A stretch of 53,945 nucleotides of DNA from Streptomyces antarcticus (GTDB taxonomy: Bacteria > Actinomycetota > Actinomycetes > Streptomycetales > Streptomycetaceae): the NCBI RefSeq assembly GCF_026627255.1, contig NZ_JAPNLM010000038.1, forward strand, positions 1-53,945. Direction: 5' to 3'. A program made the translations under genes and the position numbers. The notes beneath the pieces are model-generated. The model was not told the DNA's origin. It searched no databases and saw nothing but the letters and a program-made list of their open reading frames with translations. Positions 8,640 to 17,689 of this stretch are shown one piece after another. Each line of letters opens with the position of its first letter. Positions within the stretch are counted from its first letter, which is position 1.

Positions 8640-8970
8640 GGCGCAGGAGGTCGCGGAACCCGGCCTCCAGCCTGACCCGGCCCGAGGCCCAGGCCTTGGC
8701 GAACTTCAGCCGGCCCGCGACCATCGCGACCAGGTCGTCACCGGTCATCGCCAGCCGGATCTCGGCCTTGGTGGCCGGGGGACCCGGGGAGACCGCGTCG
8801 ACCCTGATCCGGCCGCCGTCGAGGCGGCCGGTGAAGGTCCGGTCCAGGTCCGTGATGTGGCAGCTGAGGGAGCGGTCGAGCGCGGCCGCGCCGCGCACAC
8901 CGCCGTCGGCGCCCGCGAGGTCGCCGGAGAGTCGGTCGAGTGCTTCGCGGCACTCTTCGGTCGTAGCCAT
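8623..8970 (-). CDS. SCP2 (sterol carrier protein 2-like) domain protein
   Basis: The 115-residue protein is a single alpha/beta SCP2-type domain. It has the typical ending 'MAGRLKFAKAWASGRVRLEAGFRDLLRLKSLL'-like segment (quoted in part), in which 'GRLKFAKAWASGRV' matches the conserved 'G.lk.a..G.v...G' pattern. Such domains bind lipids or hydrophobic ligands; the ligand here is unknown. The chosen ATG begins MATTEECREAL, and an upstream GTG is possible. Its 3' end overlaps the convergent ATPase gene by 17 bases. It is divergent from the small gene at 9035. Confidence 0.82.
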   Translation of the reverse strand: MATTEECREALDRLSGDLAGADGGVRGAAALDRSLSCHITDLDRTFTGRLDGGRIRVDAVSPGPPATKAEIRLAMTGDDLVAMVAGRLKFAKAWASGRVRLEAGFRDLLRLKSLL

Positions 8971-9034
8971 CGTGATCACGACGGTACCGCAGAGCCGTAC
9001 GTGGTCGCGGGGCGCTTCGGGGTAGCGTCGGGGC

Positions 9035-9337
9035 ATGACCGACGAAGCGGCCGAGGCCGACGGAGTGGCCGAGGGCGACGGAGTGGCCGGGGCCGACGAC
9101 GGGCCCGGGGCCGGTGACCGCGCCGCCGCGCCCGCCGGGCCCGTGGCGCTGGGTGTCGTACGCACCCCCACCGGCCACGCCGGGGTCGACGCGGAGCTGG
9201 CGCGGCTGGCGGACGCCGACGGCCTCACGGCGGACGGACACGTCGCGGTGTACGAGGATGTGCACAGGGGGCTGCGCGAGGCGCTGACCGCGCTGGACGC
9301 ACCACCCGTCCCTGGTCCGTACGAAAACAGGAGCTGA
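9035..9337 (+). CDS. Small conserved actinobacterial protein (unknown function)
   Basis: The 100-residue protein has an acidic Ala/Gly/Asp-rich N-terminal third and then a compact segment 'ALGVVRTPTGHAGVDAELARL...YEDVHRGLREALTALD'. I recognise this as the short protein that commonly precedes the TlyA-type methyltransferase in Streptomyces; this is recall and was not checked. No catalytic motif, signal peptide or membrane segment is visible. It ends 7 bases before the methyltransferase start, so the two are probably co-transcribed, and the helix pair could make it a partner of that protein. Confidence 0.7.
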   Translation: MTDEAAEADGVAEGDGVAGADDGPGAGDRAAAPAGPVALGVVRTPTGHAGVDAELARLADADGLTADGHVAVYEDVHRGLREALTALDAPPVPGPYENRS

Positions 9338-9344
9338 ACCGAAC

Positions 9345-10160
9345 GTGGCAGGAGTGGCACGCCGCCGCCTGGACGCCGAACTGGTACGCCGCAGCATGGC
9401 CCGCTCGCGCGAGCACGCCGCGCAGCTGATCGCCGCGGGCCGGGTGACCGTGGGCGGGACCGCCGCCACCAAGGCCGCGACGCAGGTCGAGACCAGCGCG
9501 GCCCTGGTGGTCCTGAAGGACGACGACGACCCCGACTACGTGTCCCGCGGCGGCCACAAGCTCGCCGGGGCGCTGGCGGCCTTCGGGCCGCGGGGGCTGC
9601 GGGTCGAGGGCCGCCGGGCGCTCGACGCGGGCGCGTCCACCGGCGGGTTCACCGACGTGCTGCTGCGGGCGGGCGTGGCCCACGTGGTCGCCGTGGACGT
9701 GGGGTACGGGCAGCTCGCCTGGTCGCTGCAGAGCGACGACCGGGTCACCGTGAAGGACCGTACGAACGTGCGCGAGCTGACGCTCGAGGAGATCGACGGC
9801 GTCCCCGCGGACCTGGTCGTGAGCGACCTCTCCTTCATCTCGATCGGCCTTGTGCTTCCGGCGCTGGTGCGCTGCACGGCCCCGGACGCGGACCTGGTGC
9901 TGATGGTCAAGCCGCAGTTCGAGGTGGGCAAGGACCGCCTCGGGAGCGGCGGGGTGGTGCGCAGCGCGGAGCTGCGGGCCGAGGCGGTGCGCGACGTCGC
10001 GGCGCGGGCCGGGAAGCTGGGGCTGGGCGTGCTCGGGGTGACCGCGAGTCCGTTGCCCGGTCCCTCGGGCAACGTCGAGTATTTTCTCTGGCTGCGGGCG
10101 GGGGCACCGGCCCTCGACCCGGGGGATGTCGACAGGGCAGTGGCGGAGGGGCCTCAGTGA
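9345..10160 (+). CDS. tlyA: TlyA-family rRNA/hemolysin-type methyltransferase
   Basis: The 271-residue protein combines an N-terminal S4 RNA-binding domain (about residues 3-65, RRLDAELVRRSMARSREHA) with an FtsJ-like SAM methyltransferase domain. The SAM loop is ALDAGASTGGFTDVLL, followed by 'VVSDLSFISIGLVLPAL' and the 'MVKPQFEVGKDR' lysine/glutamate region. TlyA in mycobacteria 2'-O-methylates 16S and 23S rRNA; the same role is likely but not proven here. The GTG start follows a weak binding site. The stop overlaps the NAD kinase start by 4 bases, so the two are coupled. A non-ribosomal function cannot be excluded. Confidence 0.88.
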   Translation: MAGVARRRLDAELVRRSMARSREHAAQLIAAGRVTVGGTAATKAATQVETSAALVVLKDDDDPDYVSRGGHKLAGALAAFGPRGLRVEGRRALDAGASTGGFTDVLLRAGVAHVVAVDVGYGQLAWSLQSDDRVTVKDRTNVRELTLEEIDGVPADLVVSDLSFISIGLVLPALVRCTAPDADLVLMVKPQFEVGKDRLGSGGVVRSAELRAEAVRDVAARAGKLGLGVLGVTASPLPGPSGNVEYFLWLRAGAPALDPGDVDRAVAEGPQ

Positions 10161-11074
10161 CAGATTCATCGGCTTCAGGGGTGGGGCGGACCGTCTTCCT
10201 GCTCGCGCACACCGGGCGGCCCGCGGCCATCCGCAGTGCCGAGCTGGTCGTGCAGGGTCTGCTGCGGTGCGGTCTGGGGGTACGGGTACTCCAGGACGAG
10301 GCGGTGGACCTGCCGCTGCCGCCCGAGGTGGAGCTCGTGGCCGAGTGCACCCCGGAGGTGCTGGCGGGCTGCGAGCTGCTGATCGTGCTGGGCGGGGACG
10401 GGACCCTGCTGCGCGGTGCGGAGTTCGCGCGCGGCTCGGGGGTGCCGATGCTGGGCGTCAACCTGGGCCGGGTGGGGTTCCTCGCCGAGGCCGAGCGGGA
10501 CGACCTGGACAAGGTCGTGGACCGGGTGGTGACCCGGGAGTACGAGGTCGAGGAGCGGATGACCCTCGACGTGACCGTGCGCACGAACGGCGACGTGGTC
10601 CACCAGGACTGGGCGCTGAACGAGGCCGCGGTCCAGAAGGTGTCCCCGGAACGGATGCTGGAGGTGGTCCTGGAGATCGACGGGCGCCCGGTGACCGGCT
10701 TCGGGTGTGACGGGATCGTCTGCGCCACCCCGACGGGCTCCACGGCGTACGCCTTCTCCGCGGGCGGGCCGGTGGTCTGGCCCGAGGTGGAGGCGCTGCT
10801 GATGGTGCCGATCAGCGCGCACGCGCTGTTCGCGAAGCCGCTGGTGACCTCGCCGGACTCGGTGCTGGCGGTCGAGGTGCAGCCCGGGACCCCGCCCGGG
10901 GTGCTGTGGTGCGACGGCCGGCGGATGCTGGAGCTGCCGGCCGGGGCGCGGGTGGAGGTCCGGCGGGGAGCGGTGCCCGTACGGCTGGCCCGGCTGCACC
11001 ACGCGTCCTTCACGGACCGGCTCGTCGCGAAGTTCGCGTTGCCGGTGTCCGGATGGCGCGGGGCTCCCCACTGA
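10157..11074 (+). CDS. nadK: NAD kinase
   Basis: This enzyme phosphorylates NAD to NADP. The 305-residue sequence has the nucleotide-binding GGDGT motif (LGGDGTLLRGAEF, around residue 78), the conserved N-x-x-E segment 'ALNEAAVQKV', and the glycine-rich 'TPTGSTAYAFSAGGPVVWP' motif. The length is normal for actinobacterial enzymes. The GTG start overlaps the stop of the methyltransferase gene. A second NAD-related gene group lies 20 kb downstream, but nothing in the sequence links them. Members of the cluster on this strand (methyltransferase, NAD kinase, recN) are kept together in many actinomycetes. Confidence 0.94.
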   Translation: MTDSSASGVGRTVFLLAHTGRPAAIRSAELVVQGLLRCGLGVRVLQDEAVDLPLPPEVELVAECTPEVLAGCELLIVLGGDGTLLRGAEFARGSGVPMLGVNLGRVGFLAEAERDDLDKVVDRVVTREYEVEERMTLDVTVRTNGDVVHQDWALNEAAVQKVSPERMLEVVLEIDGRPVTGFGCDGIVCATPTGSTAYAFSAGGPVVWPEVEALLMVPISAHALFAKPLVTSPDSVLAVEVQPGTPPGVLWCDGRRMLELPAGARVEVRRGAVPVRLARLHHASFTDRLVAKFALPVSGWRGAPH

Positions 11075-11166
11075 GCCCGTACCCCTCGCGTAATAGCACG
11101 TCCGTTCGCAGAACCCTGGGCGGGTGACGTCACATGGCACCAGTGAAACCTCGGTATCGTCGTCCC

Positions 11167-12897
11167 GTGCTTGAGGAGATGCGGATACGGTCGCTCGGAG
11201 TCATCGACGACGCGGTGGTCGAGCTGTCGCCCGGATTCACCGCGGTGACCGGCGAGACCGGCGCGGGCAAGACGATGGTCGTCACCAGCCTCGGGCTGCT
11301 GCTCGGCGGTCGCGCCGACCCCGCCCTGGTGCGGGTCGGGGCCAAGGCGGCGGTGGTCGAGGGCCGCATCGTCATGAGCCCGGACGCGCCCGCCGCGCTG
11401 CGCGCGGAGGAGGCCGGCGCCGAGCTCGACGACGGCGCCCTCCTGATCAGCCGGACCGTGTCCGCCGAGGGGCGTTCGCGCGCCCACGTCGGCGGCCGCT
11501 CCGTGCCCGTCGGCCTGCTCGGCGAGCTCGCCGACGACCTGGTCGCCGTCCACGGACAGACCGACCAGCAGGGGCTGCTGCGCCCGGCCCGGCAGCGGCA
11601 GGCGCTCGACCGGTACGCCGGGGACGCCGTCGCCGTACCGCTGGAGAAGTACGCCGCCGCCTACCGGCGGCTGCGCGCCGTCGCCGTCGAACTGGACACC
11701 CTCACCACCCGGGCCCGGGAACGCGCCCAGGAGGCGGACCTGCTCCGCTTCGGGCTGGACGAGATCGCGGGCGTGGAGCCGCTGCCCGGCGAGGACGTCG
11801 AACTGGCGGCCGAGGCGGAGCGGCTCGGCCACGCCGAATCCCTGGCGTCGGCGGCCCAGGTGGCCCACGCGGCGCTCGGGGGCAACCCCGAGGACCCGGA
11901 GGCCATCGACGCCAACATGCTCGTCGCGGGCGCGCACCGGGCCCTGGAGTCCGTACGCTCCCACGACCCGGCGCTCGGCGTGCTCGCCGAGCGGATCGGA
12001 GAGCTGGGCATCCTGCTGGCCGACGTGGCCGGGGAACTGGCGGGCTACGCCGACGACCTGGACGCCGATCCGCTGCGGCTGGCCGCGGTGGAGGAGCGCC
12101 GTGCGGCCCTGACCCAGCTGACCCGCAAGTACGGCGACTCGGTGGAAACCGTACTGGAGTGGGCCGAGCAGGGCTCGGCGCGGCTGCTGGAACTCGACGG
12201 CGACGACGAGCGGATCGGCGAACTGACCGCCGAGCGCGACGGGCTGCGCGCCGAACTCTCCCAGCTGGCGCAGGCGTTGACGGACGCACGGGTGGAGGCG
12301 GCCACGCTCTTCGCCTCCGCGGTGACGGAGGAGCTGGCCTCGCTGGCGATGCCGCACGCGCGGGTCACGATCGACATCCGGCAGGCCGACGACCCCGAGG
12401 GGGTGGAGGTCGGCGGCCGGACCGTGGCATACGGCCCGTCGGGCGCCGACGAGGTCGAACTGCTGCTGGCCCCGCACCCCGGAGCCCAGCCGCGGCCGAT
12501 CGCGAAGGGCGCCTCGGGCGGTGAGCTGTCCCGGGTGATGCTGGCGGTCGAGGTCGTCTTCGCCGGCTCCGATCCGGTGCCCACCTACCTCTTCGACGAG
12601 GTGGACGCGGGCGTCGGCGGCAAGGCGGCCGTCGAGGTGGGGCGCCGGCTGGCGAAGCTCGCCAAGTCCGCCCAGGTCGTCGTCGTCACGCACCTGCCGC
12701 AGGTGGCCGCCTTCGCGGACCGGCAGCTGCTGGTGGAGAAGACCAGCGACGGATCGGTGACGCGCAGCGGCGTCACCGTCCTGGAGGGCGAGGCCCGCAT
12801 CCGCGAGCTGTCCCGCATGCTGGCGGGCCACGAGGACTCGGCCTCGGCACGGGCGCACGCCGAGGAACTCCTCGCCGCGGCCCGCGCGGACGCCTGA
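11167..12897 (+). CDS. recN: DNA repair protein RecN
   Basis: RecN is an SMC-like ATPase that acts early in double-strand break repair. The Walker A motif GETGAGKT is at residues 29-36. Long charged, Ala/Arg/Glu-rich segments in the middle fit the coiled coil. The C-terminal half has the ABC signature region 'ASGGELSRVMLA' and Walker B 'TYLFDEVDAGVGG'. The GTG start gives 576 residues and the usual N-terminus (VLEEMRIRSLGVIDD). An in-frame ATG 33 bases upstream would add eleven residues outside the family pattern. Neither start has a good binding site. A terminator follows. Confidence 0.94.
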   Translation: MLEEMRIRSLGVIDDAVVELSPGFTAVTGETGAGKTMVVTSLGLLLGGRADPALVRVGAKAAVVEGRIVMSPDAPAALRAEEAGAELDDGALLISRTVSAEGRSRAHVGGRSVPVGLLGELADDLVAVHGQTDQQGLLRPARQRQALDRYAGDAVAVPLEKYAAAYRRLRAVAVELDTLTTRARERAQEADLLRFGLDEIAGVEPLPGEDVELAAEAERLGHAESLASAAQVAHAALGGNPEDPEAIDANMLVAGAHRALESVRSHDPALGVLAERIGELGILLADVAGELAGYADDLDADPLRLAAVEERRAALTQLTRKYGDSVETVLEWAEQGSARLLELDGDDERIGELTAERDGLRAELSQLAQALTDARVEAATLFASAVTEELASLAMPHARVTIDIRQADDPEGVEVGGRTVAYGPSGADEVELLLAPHPGAQPRPIAKGASGGELSRVMLAVEVVFAGSDPVPTYLFDEVDAGVGGKAAVEVGRRLAKLAKSAQVVVVTHLPQVAAFADRQLLVEKTSDGSVTRSGVTVLEGEARIRELSRMLAGHEDSASARAHAEELLAAARADA

Positions 12898-12909
12898 GCG
12901 CGTGAGGAC

Positions 12910-12947
12910 GGGGCCCGGGGCGCGCGATGCGGCTCGGGCCCCCTTTT
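12910..12947 (+). terminator. Probable terminator after recN
   Basis: An 8-bp GC stem (ggggcccg at 12910-12917 with cgggcccc at 12935-12942) spans a 17-base loop and is followed by 'ctttt'. It lies 12 bases after the recN stop. The stem is short and the loop long, so efficiency is uncertain. Confidence 0.55.
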
Positions 12948-13105
12948 CGCGCCCCCTGGGGAGCCGGGGATAGCCCGTGTGGGTGAGGCTGGGGGGCATC
13001 CGGCGGTATCTCGTACGGAATACGCACCCGTATGGTCCCGGAACGCGCGTACGGGCTGGCATCCTGGGCGACGTCTCTGACTCCCTCACCCTGGAGCTTC
13101 GGCCC

Positions 13106-14224
13106 GTGAGCAGCTCCCCGGTCTCCTCCCCGGTCCCCGCCCAGCCCTACGGGCGGCCGCCCCTGCGCGCCCTCCACGTACTCGGCGCGAGTGCCGCGGG
13201 CAGCGGCGCGCACGTCCGCTCGCTCGCGACCGGGCTCGCCGCGCGCGGGGTACGGGTCACGGTGTGCGCCCCCGTCGCCTCCGAGGGCGAGTACGACTTC
13301 ACCGGCGCGGGAGCGCTGTTCGAGCCCGACGCGTCGAGCGCCCTGCGCGCCGCGTGCGCGGGGGCCGACGTCGTGCACGCCCACGGGGTACGGGCCGGCA
13401 TGCGGGCGGCGCTGGCCCTGCGCGGGCGCCGGGTGCCGCTGGTGGTGAGCTGGCACGGCGACGGCCCCGCGGCGGGCGGTGCGCCCGGGCGGCTCGGCCG
13501 GCTGCTGGAACGGCACGTGGCCCGCGCCGCGGCGGTGGTCCTGGGGGCCTCCTCGAACCAGGTGGACCTGGCCCGGCTGCGCGGGGCGCGGGACGCCCGG
13601 CTGGCGCCGGTGGCGGTACCGGCCGGCCCGGAGGGCCCGGAGCCGCCCGATCCGGGCAAGGTGCGCGCGGAACTCGGCGCGGTGGGCCGGCCGTTGCTGG
13701 TCACGGTCGGGAGCCTGGTGCCGCACCGGGGGTACTCCGTCCTGCTCGACGCGGCGCGCGCGTGGCGGGCCCTGGACCCCGTACCGCTGCTGGTGATCGC
13801 GGGGGAGGGGCCGCTGCGGGCGGAACTGTCCCGGCGGATCGAGGCCGAAGGCCTGCCCGTACGGCTGCTCGGGCGCCGCCGGGACGCCGTCCAGCTGCTC
13901 GCGGCGGCGGACCTGGCGGTGCTGCCGAGCCGGTGGGAGGCGCGGGCGCCGCTGGCGCAGGAGGCGCTGCGGGTCGGGGTGCCGCTGGTGGCCACGGCGG
14001 TCGGCGGCCTGCCCGAACTGGTCGGCGAGGGCGCGGCACTGGTGCCGTACGGGAACCCGGAGGCGCTGGCCGGCGCCGTTACCGGGCTGTTGGGGGATCC
14101 CGCACGGCGGGTGGCGCTCGCCGAGGCGGGGCGGCTGCAGGCCGCGACGTGGCCGTCTGAGGATGACACCGTGGCGCAGGTCCTGTCGGTCTACGACGAG
14201 CTGACGGAGCGGGGCCGCCGGTAG
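13106..14224 (+). CDS. Glycosyltransferase family 4 protein (GT-B fold)
   Basis: The 372-residue protein has a Rossmann-like N-terminal half (LRALHVLGASAAGSGAHV) and the GT4 C-terminal nucleotide-sugar site with the EX7E motif (E-ARAPLAQ-E), then GVPLVATAVGGLPELV. It transfers a sugar from a nucleotide donor; the donor and acceptor cannot be read. The GTG start is selected because GGAG lies 9 bases upstream, while an open frame reaches 43 codons further back with no family-like sequence. Likely location is cytoplasmic, at the membrane face. It converges on the PucR gene. It may make a glycolipid or cell-wall glycan. Confidence 0.87.
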   Translation: MSSSPVSSPVPAQPYGRPPLRALHVLGASAAGSGAHVRSLATGLAARGVRVTVCAPVASEGEYDFTGAGALFEPDASSALRAACAGADVVHAHGVRAGMRAALALRGRRVPLVVSWHGDGPAAGGAPGRLGRLLERHVARAAAVVLGASSNQVDLARLRGARDARLAPVAVPAGPEGPEPPDPGKVRAELGAVGRPLLVTVGSLVPHRGYSVLLDAARAWRALDPVPLLVIAGEGPLRAELSRRIEAEGLPVRLLGRRRDAVQLLAAADLAVLPSRWEARAPLAQEALRVGVPLVATAVGGLPELVGEGAALVPYGNPEALAGAVTGLLGDPARRVALAEAGRLQAATWPSEDDTVAQVLSVYDELTERGRR

Positions 14225-14249
14225 CGGGCGGGCGGGCGCGGCGCCGCTG

Positions 14250-14323
14250 CCGGGGCTGGGCCCCGGACCCCGCGACCCGGACGCCGCGACCCGGACGCCG
14301 ACGGGGCCGGGGCGGAGCCCCGG
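14250..14323. repeat. GC hairpins of the Streptomyces intergenic type
   Basis: The convergent gap of about 250 bases between the glycosyltransferase and the PucR gene holds no gene. It has two hairpins, ccgggg/ccccgg (14250-14266) and ccggggc-gga-gccccgg (14307-14323), and a direct repeat of 'cgcgacccggacgcc' between them. Elements built on 'ggggcggagcccc' are common after Streptomyces genes and probably act as terminators for both strands. Confidence 0.55.
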
Positions 14324-14475
14324 GGAAGGGCGGGTAGGGGAACGGCCCCACAGGGCCACCCACCCGAACCCGGCCGGCGACGGTGGGGGCCCCGCCCGGG
14401 GCCCGACGGACGGAGTCCGGCGCAGCGGCGCGGAGCCGGAGAGGCCCGCCCGGGCCGAGCCGTGCGAGCGGCGCG

Positions 14476-16101
14476 TCAGGACGGGGTGGTGGTGTGGCGG
14501 CGGGCGCGCAGGGCCAGGCTCAGGGACAGGACGGTCTCCGGGTCGTCCAGGTCCGTGCCCAGCAGGTCCGAGATGCGGGCCAAGCGGTTGTACAGCGTCT
14601 GCCGGTTCAGGTGCAGCTCGCGGGCCGTCTCCGCCTTGCGGCCCGCGTGGGCCAGGTACGTCTCCAGGGTCGGCAGCAGCGGCGGCCGCGACGTCACGTC
14701 GTGCGCCCGGAGCGGGCCGATCGCGCGGTCCACGAAGGCCGCCAGGTCGGGGTGTTCGCGCAGCCGCCACAGCAGCAGGTCGATGTCCAGGCGCCGGGCG
14801 TCGTACCAGGGGCGGGCCGGCAGTCCGTGGGCCGCCGTGGCGGTCTCCGCCGCGTGGCGCAGGCCCGCCGAGGCGGCCGCCCAGCCGCCCGCGACGCCCA
14901 CGACCACCGCCGGCGGGGCGACGGCGCGGTCCAGACCCGCCCGCTCCACGCCCGCCCGCAGCGCGAGCGCGACCCGGTCGGCCACCGCCGTGCGCTCCGA
15001 CTCCGCGCGCAGGGAGACCAGCAGCGGCACCCGGCCCTCGACCGGGCGTACGCCCAGCAGCACCGGGACCCCGACGGACGCCAGCTCCTCCAGCACCGCG
15101 CGGGCCAGAACCGCCCAGTTCCCGGACGGCCCCAGGTCGGAGGCCAGCCGCATCACCACCGGCAGCAGCGGGCCCGGGCCCGGCTTGAAGCCGAGCACCC
15201 GTGCCTGCGCCGGGGCCTCCTCCGCCGGAATGCGGCCCTCGGCCAGGTCCGTCAGGAAGTCGCCGCGGCCGCGCGCCGCCAGCTCGTCCTCCTGCCGGGC
15301 CTGCATGAGGACCACCGCCAGGACGCCCGCCGTGCGCTCCGCCGCCATCCGGTGCACGGGGGCCAGCGGGGCCGAGACACCGACCAGGACGACCCGGGCG
15401 CGGACCGAGCCCGTGCCGTGGCCGCCGCCCGGAACGTCGATCACCACCGTGTTCGCGGACGCCTCGACCTCGCGCTGGCCGCGCAGGCCCTCCCAGACCT
15501 GGAGCGGATCGGCGCCCGCGTCCCCGGCCGAGCTGCCGGCCGCGTACAACAGCTGGCCGTCGGGGGTCTCCAGGAAGACCGGGTTCGCCGTGAAGTCGGC
15601 CAGGATGCGCAGCACCTGCTGGATCCCGCCGCCGCCCAGCAGGGCCTCCGTACAGCGCCGGTGGACCTCCTCGGCCCGCTGGAGGAGGGCGTAGTGGCCG
15701 TTCACGATCTCGGTGTGGACCTCCTCCGTGACCGTCACGAAGGGCACCTCCCGGTGCAGTTGGACCAGGGGCAGGCCGGCCGTGCGCGCGGTCTCCACGA
15801 TGGTCGCCGGCAGCCGGGTGAAGCGCGGGCCCAGCTCGACCACGAGCGCGGCGATCCCCCGGTCCGCGAGACGCCGTACGAACGCGCGCTGCTCGGCGGG
15901 CCGGGTACCGAGGCCGAGGCCGGTGGTCAGCAGCAGCTCGCCGCCCTTGAGCAGGGAGGCGATGTTGGGGACCTCGCCCGCGTGCACCCAGCGGACGGTA
16001 CGCCCGAGCCGGTCGGCGCAGGCCACCACCTCCGGCAGCCCGCTGCGCAGTCCCGGCAGCTCCAGTGCCCGCTGAACCGTGATCCCGCCCTGGTTGTCCA
16101 T
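14476..16101 (-). CDS. PucR-family transcriptional regulator
   Basis: The 541-residue protein has the PucR N-terminal ligand-sensing domain (about residues 8-125, 'ALELPGLRSGLPEVVA' and 'GGELLLTTGLGLG'), a central GGDEF-like domain and a C-terminal PucR-type helix-turn-helix ('ARELHLNRQTLYNRLARI', about 490-530). Family members activate purine, amine or amino-acid catabolism. It lies 22 bases downstream of the FAD oxidoreductase on the same strand, so the two are probably co-transcribed and the regulator may answer to a substrate of that enzyme or control it; this is inference. The start is the ATG of MDNQGGITVQ. Confidence 0.9.
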   Translation of the reverse strand: MDNQGGITVQRALELPGLRSGLPEVVACADRLGRTVRWVHAGEVPNIASLLKGGELLLTTGLGLGTRPAEQRAFVRRLADRGIAALVVELGPRFTRLPATIVETARTAGLPLVQLHREVPFVTVTEEVHTEIVNGHYALLQRAEEVHRRCTEALLGGGGIQQVLRILADFTANPVFLETPDGQLLYAAGSSAGDAGADPLQVWEGLRGQREVEASANTVVIDVPGGGHGTGSVRARVVLVGVSAPLAPVHRMAAERTAGVLAVVLMQARQEDELAARGRGDFLTDLAEGRIPAEEAPAQARVLGFKPGPGPLLPVVMRLASDLGPSGNWAVLARAVLEELASVGVPVLLGVRPVEGRVPLLVSLRAESERTAVADRVALALRAGVERAGLDRAVAPPAVVVGVAGGWAAASAGLRHAAETATAAHGLPARPWYDARRLDIDLLLWRLREHPDLAAFVDRAIGPLRAHDVTSRPPLLPTLETYLAHAGRKAETARELHLNRQTLYNRLARISDLLGTDLDDPETVLSLSLALRARRHTTTPS

Positions 16102-16123
16102 ATCGCGGGACGCTATCAGGGGG

Positions 16124-17506
16124 TCAGGTGGGCTGGATGTTGTGGTTGAAACGGAAGACGTTGTCCGGGTCGTACTGCCGTTTCACGGCTCCCAGCCGGC
16201 GCAGATTGTCCTCGCCGAGTCCCGCCGCGACGCGCTCCGACCCCTCGTCGCCGGTGAAGTTGAGGTAGACGGCGCCGGTGCTCCACGGCTGTACGTCGGC
16301 CCGTACGTCCTTCACCCACGCCCGGCACCGCTCGTCGTCCGCGGGGTCCTCCCAGATGCCGAACGGGTGCACCGCCCAGGGCGAGTCCCGGTACGGGACG
16401 GGGAACCCGGCCGGGCCGTCGGCGATGGCCCCGCCCAGCGGGAACAGGATGTGCTGGGTGCCGGTCGGGACCGGCATGGAGTGCGCCCGGGCGCAGAACA
16501 CGTCGACGAGCTCGTCCGGCAGCCCGGTCAGGTACTCGGCGGACCAGTAGTTCCGCATCCCCGGCGGGTCGTCGATCATGCACTGGAGGTCCGCGTACGG
16601 GAGGCCGGTGACCATCTCCGCCTCGTGGGGGAGGTCCAGCAGCGGAGCGGCCAGCTCCCGCATCCGGTCCTCGGGCCCGGCGTACGTCAGCAGGACACCG
16701 CACAGCAGGGTGCCGACCAGGTGCGGCGGAACGAACGGCTCGGGCGGCGCCGTCAGGTAGATGATGCCCCCGCTCGCCTCGACCGGGCCGCCCTCGACGA
16801 GGTCCCGGAACAGACGGGCCGCCTCCGGCCCGCGCTCCGGCGCGTACATGAGCAGGGCCATCGACATGTCGGGCAGGTCGTGCAGGCGCAGGGTCAGGGA
16901 GGTCGCGACGCCGAAGTTCCCGCCGCCGCCGTGCAGGGCCCAGAACAGCTCGGGGTTGTCCTCGGAGGTCGCCGTGACGATCTCCGCGTCGGCGGTGACG
17001 AGGTCCACGCCCAGCAGGTTGTCGACGGCCAGGCCGCACTTGCGGTCCAGCCAGCCGGAACCGCCGCCGAGCACGAAGCCGCCGACGCCGGTGGTGGAGG
17101 CGCGGCCGCCGGTGGTCGCGAGCGCGTGGGGCTGGCAGGCCCGGTCCAGGTGGCTCATGGTGGCGCCGCCCGCGACGCGGACCGCCTTGGCCGCCGGATG
17201 GACCGTCACGTCGCTCATCCGGCGCAGGTCGATCACGAGGGCGCCGTCCCCGCTGGCGTTGCCGGCGACGCTGTGTCCGCCGCCGCGCACCGCGACCGGC
17301 AGGTCCAGCCCGCGGGCGAACCGTACGGCGGTGACCACGTCGGCCTCGCTCTCGCACCGCGCGATGGCGGCCGGACGGCGGTCGATCATGGAGTTGAAGA
17401 CGGCCCGGGCCTCGTCGTACCCGGGATCCCCCGGGGCGAACACCTCGCCGGCCAGATCCTCGCGGAGCGCGGTCAGTGCCGCGCCCGCCTTCGAGAGGGG
17501 AGCCAT
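16124..17506 (-). CDS. FAD-binding oxidoreductase (VAO/PCMH fold, BBE-type)
   Basis: The 460-residue protein has the PCMH FAD-binding domain with 'PVAVRGGGHSVAGNASGDG', in which the His of GGGH is the usual covalent FAD site, and 'TTGVGGFVLGGGSGWL'. The C-terminus carries the berberine-bridge-enzyme-like segment with 'NFTGDEG' and 'YDPDNVFRFNHNI'. Relatives oxidise sugars, alcohols or secondary metabolites with O2. There is no signal peptide, so it is probably cytoplasmic. It is followed closely by the PucR regulator and preceded by the GH15 gene with a hairpin between them. The substrate is unknown. Confidence 0.9.
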   Translation of the reverse strand: MAPLSKAGAALTALREDLAGEVFAPGDPGYDEARAVFNSMIDRRPAAIARCESEADVVTAVRFARGLDLPVAVRGGGHSVAGNASGDGALVIDLRRMSDVTVHPAAKAVRVAGGATMSHLDRACQPHALATTGGRASTTGVGGFVLGGGSGWLDRKCGLAVDNLLGVDLVTADAEIVTATSEDNPELFWALHGGGGNFGVATSLTLRLHDLPDMSMALLMYAPERGPEAARLFRDLVEGGPVEASGGIIYLTAPPEPFVPPHLVGTLLCGVLLTYAGPEDRMRELAAPLLDLPHEAEMVTGLPYADLQCMIDDPPGMRNYWSAEYLTGLPDELVDVFCARAHSMPVPTGTQHILFPLGGAIADGPAGFPVPYRDSPWAVHPFGIWEDPADDERCRAWVKDVRADVQPWSTGAVYLNFTGDEGSERVAAGLGEDNLRRLGAVKRQYDPDNVFRFNHNIQPT

Positions 17507-17640
17507 GGCTGCCCCCTTCCACCGGGGAGGGCATAGGACCCTTCCAGCGTAGGCGGCCCCGTGGACCGGGGCGCGCCGGGAACGCAGCGCCCCGCCCGGC
17601 CCGTACGACCGCCCGGCCCGGCCGGGTCCGGACAGCCGGG

Positions 17641-17672
17641 CGGCGCCGGACCCGCGTGCGGGCCCGGCGCCG
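17641..17672 (-). terminator. Hairpin after the GH15 gene
   Basis: A 15-bp stem with one mismatch (17641-17655 with 17658-17672) and a 2-base loop lies between the GH15 stop and the start of the FAD oxidoreductase. It has no T tract, as is usual for GC-rich actinomycete terminators. It suggests that the two genes are separate units. Confidence 0.55.
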
Positions 17673-17689
17673 CGTCGTCCGGTCCGGGG

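Noticed and set aside
11104..11114. 'gttcgcagaac' before recN as an SOS box
   Set aside because: The actinobacterial LexA box is GAAC-N4-GTTC; here the half-sites are in the opposite order with a 3-base centre.
9907..13089. Minus-strand frame of 1060 codons
   Set aside because: It is the shadow of tlyA, nadK and recN, which carry full motifs on the plus strand.
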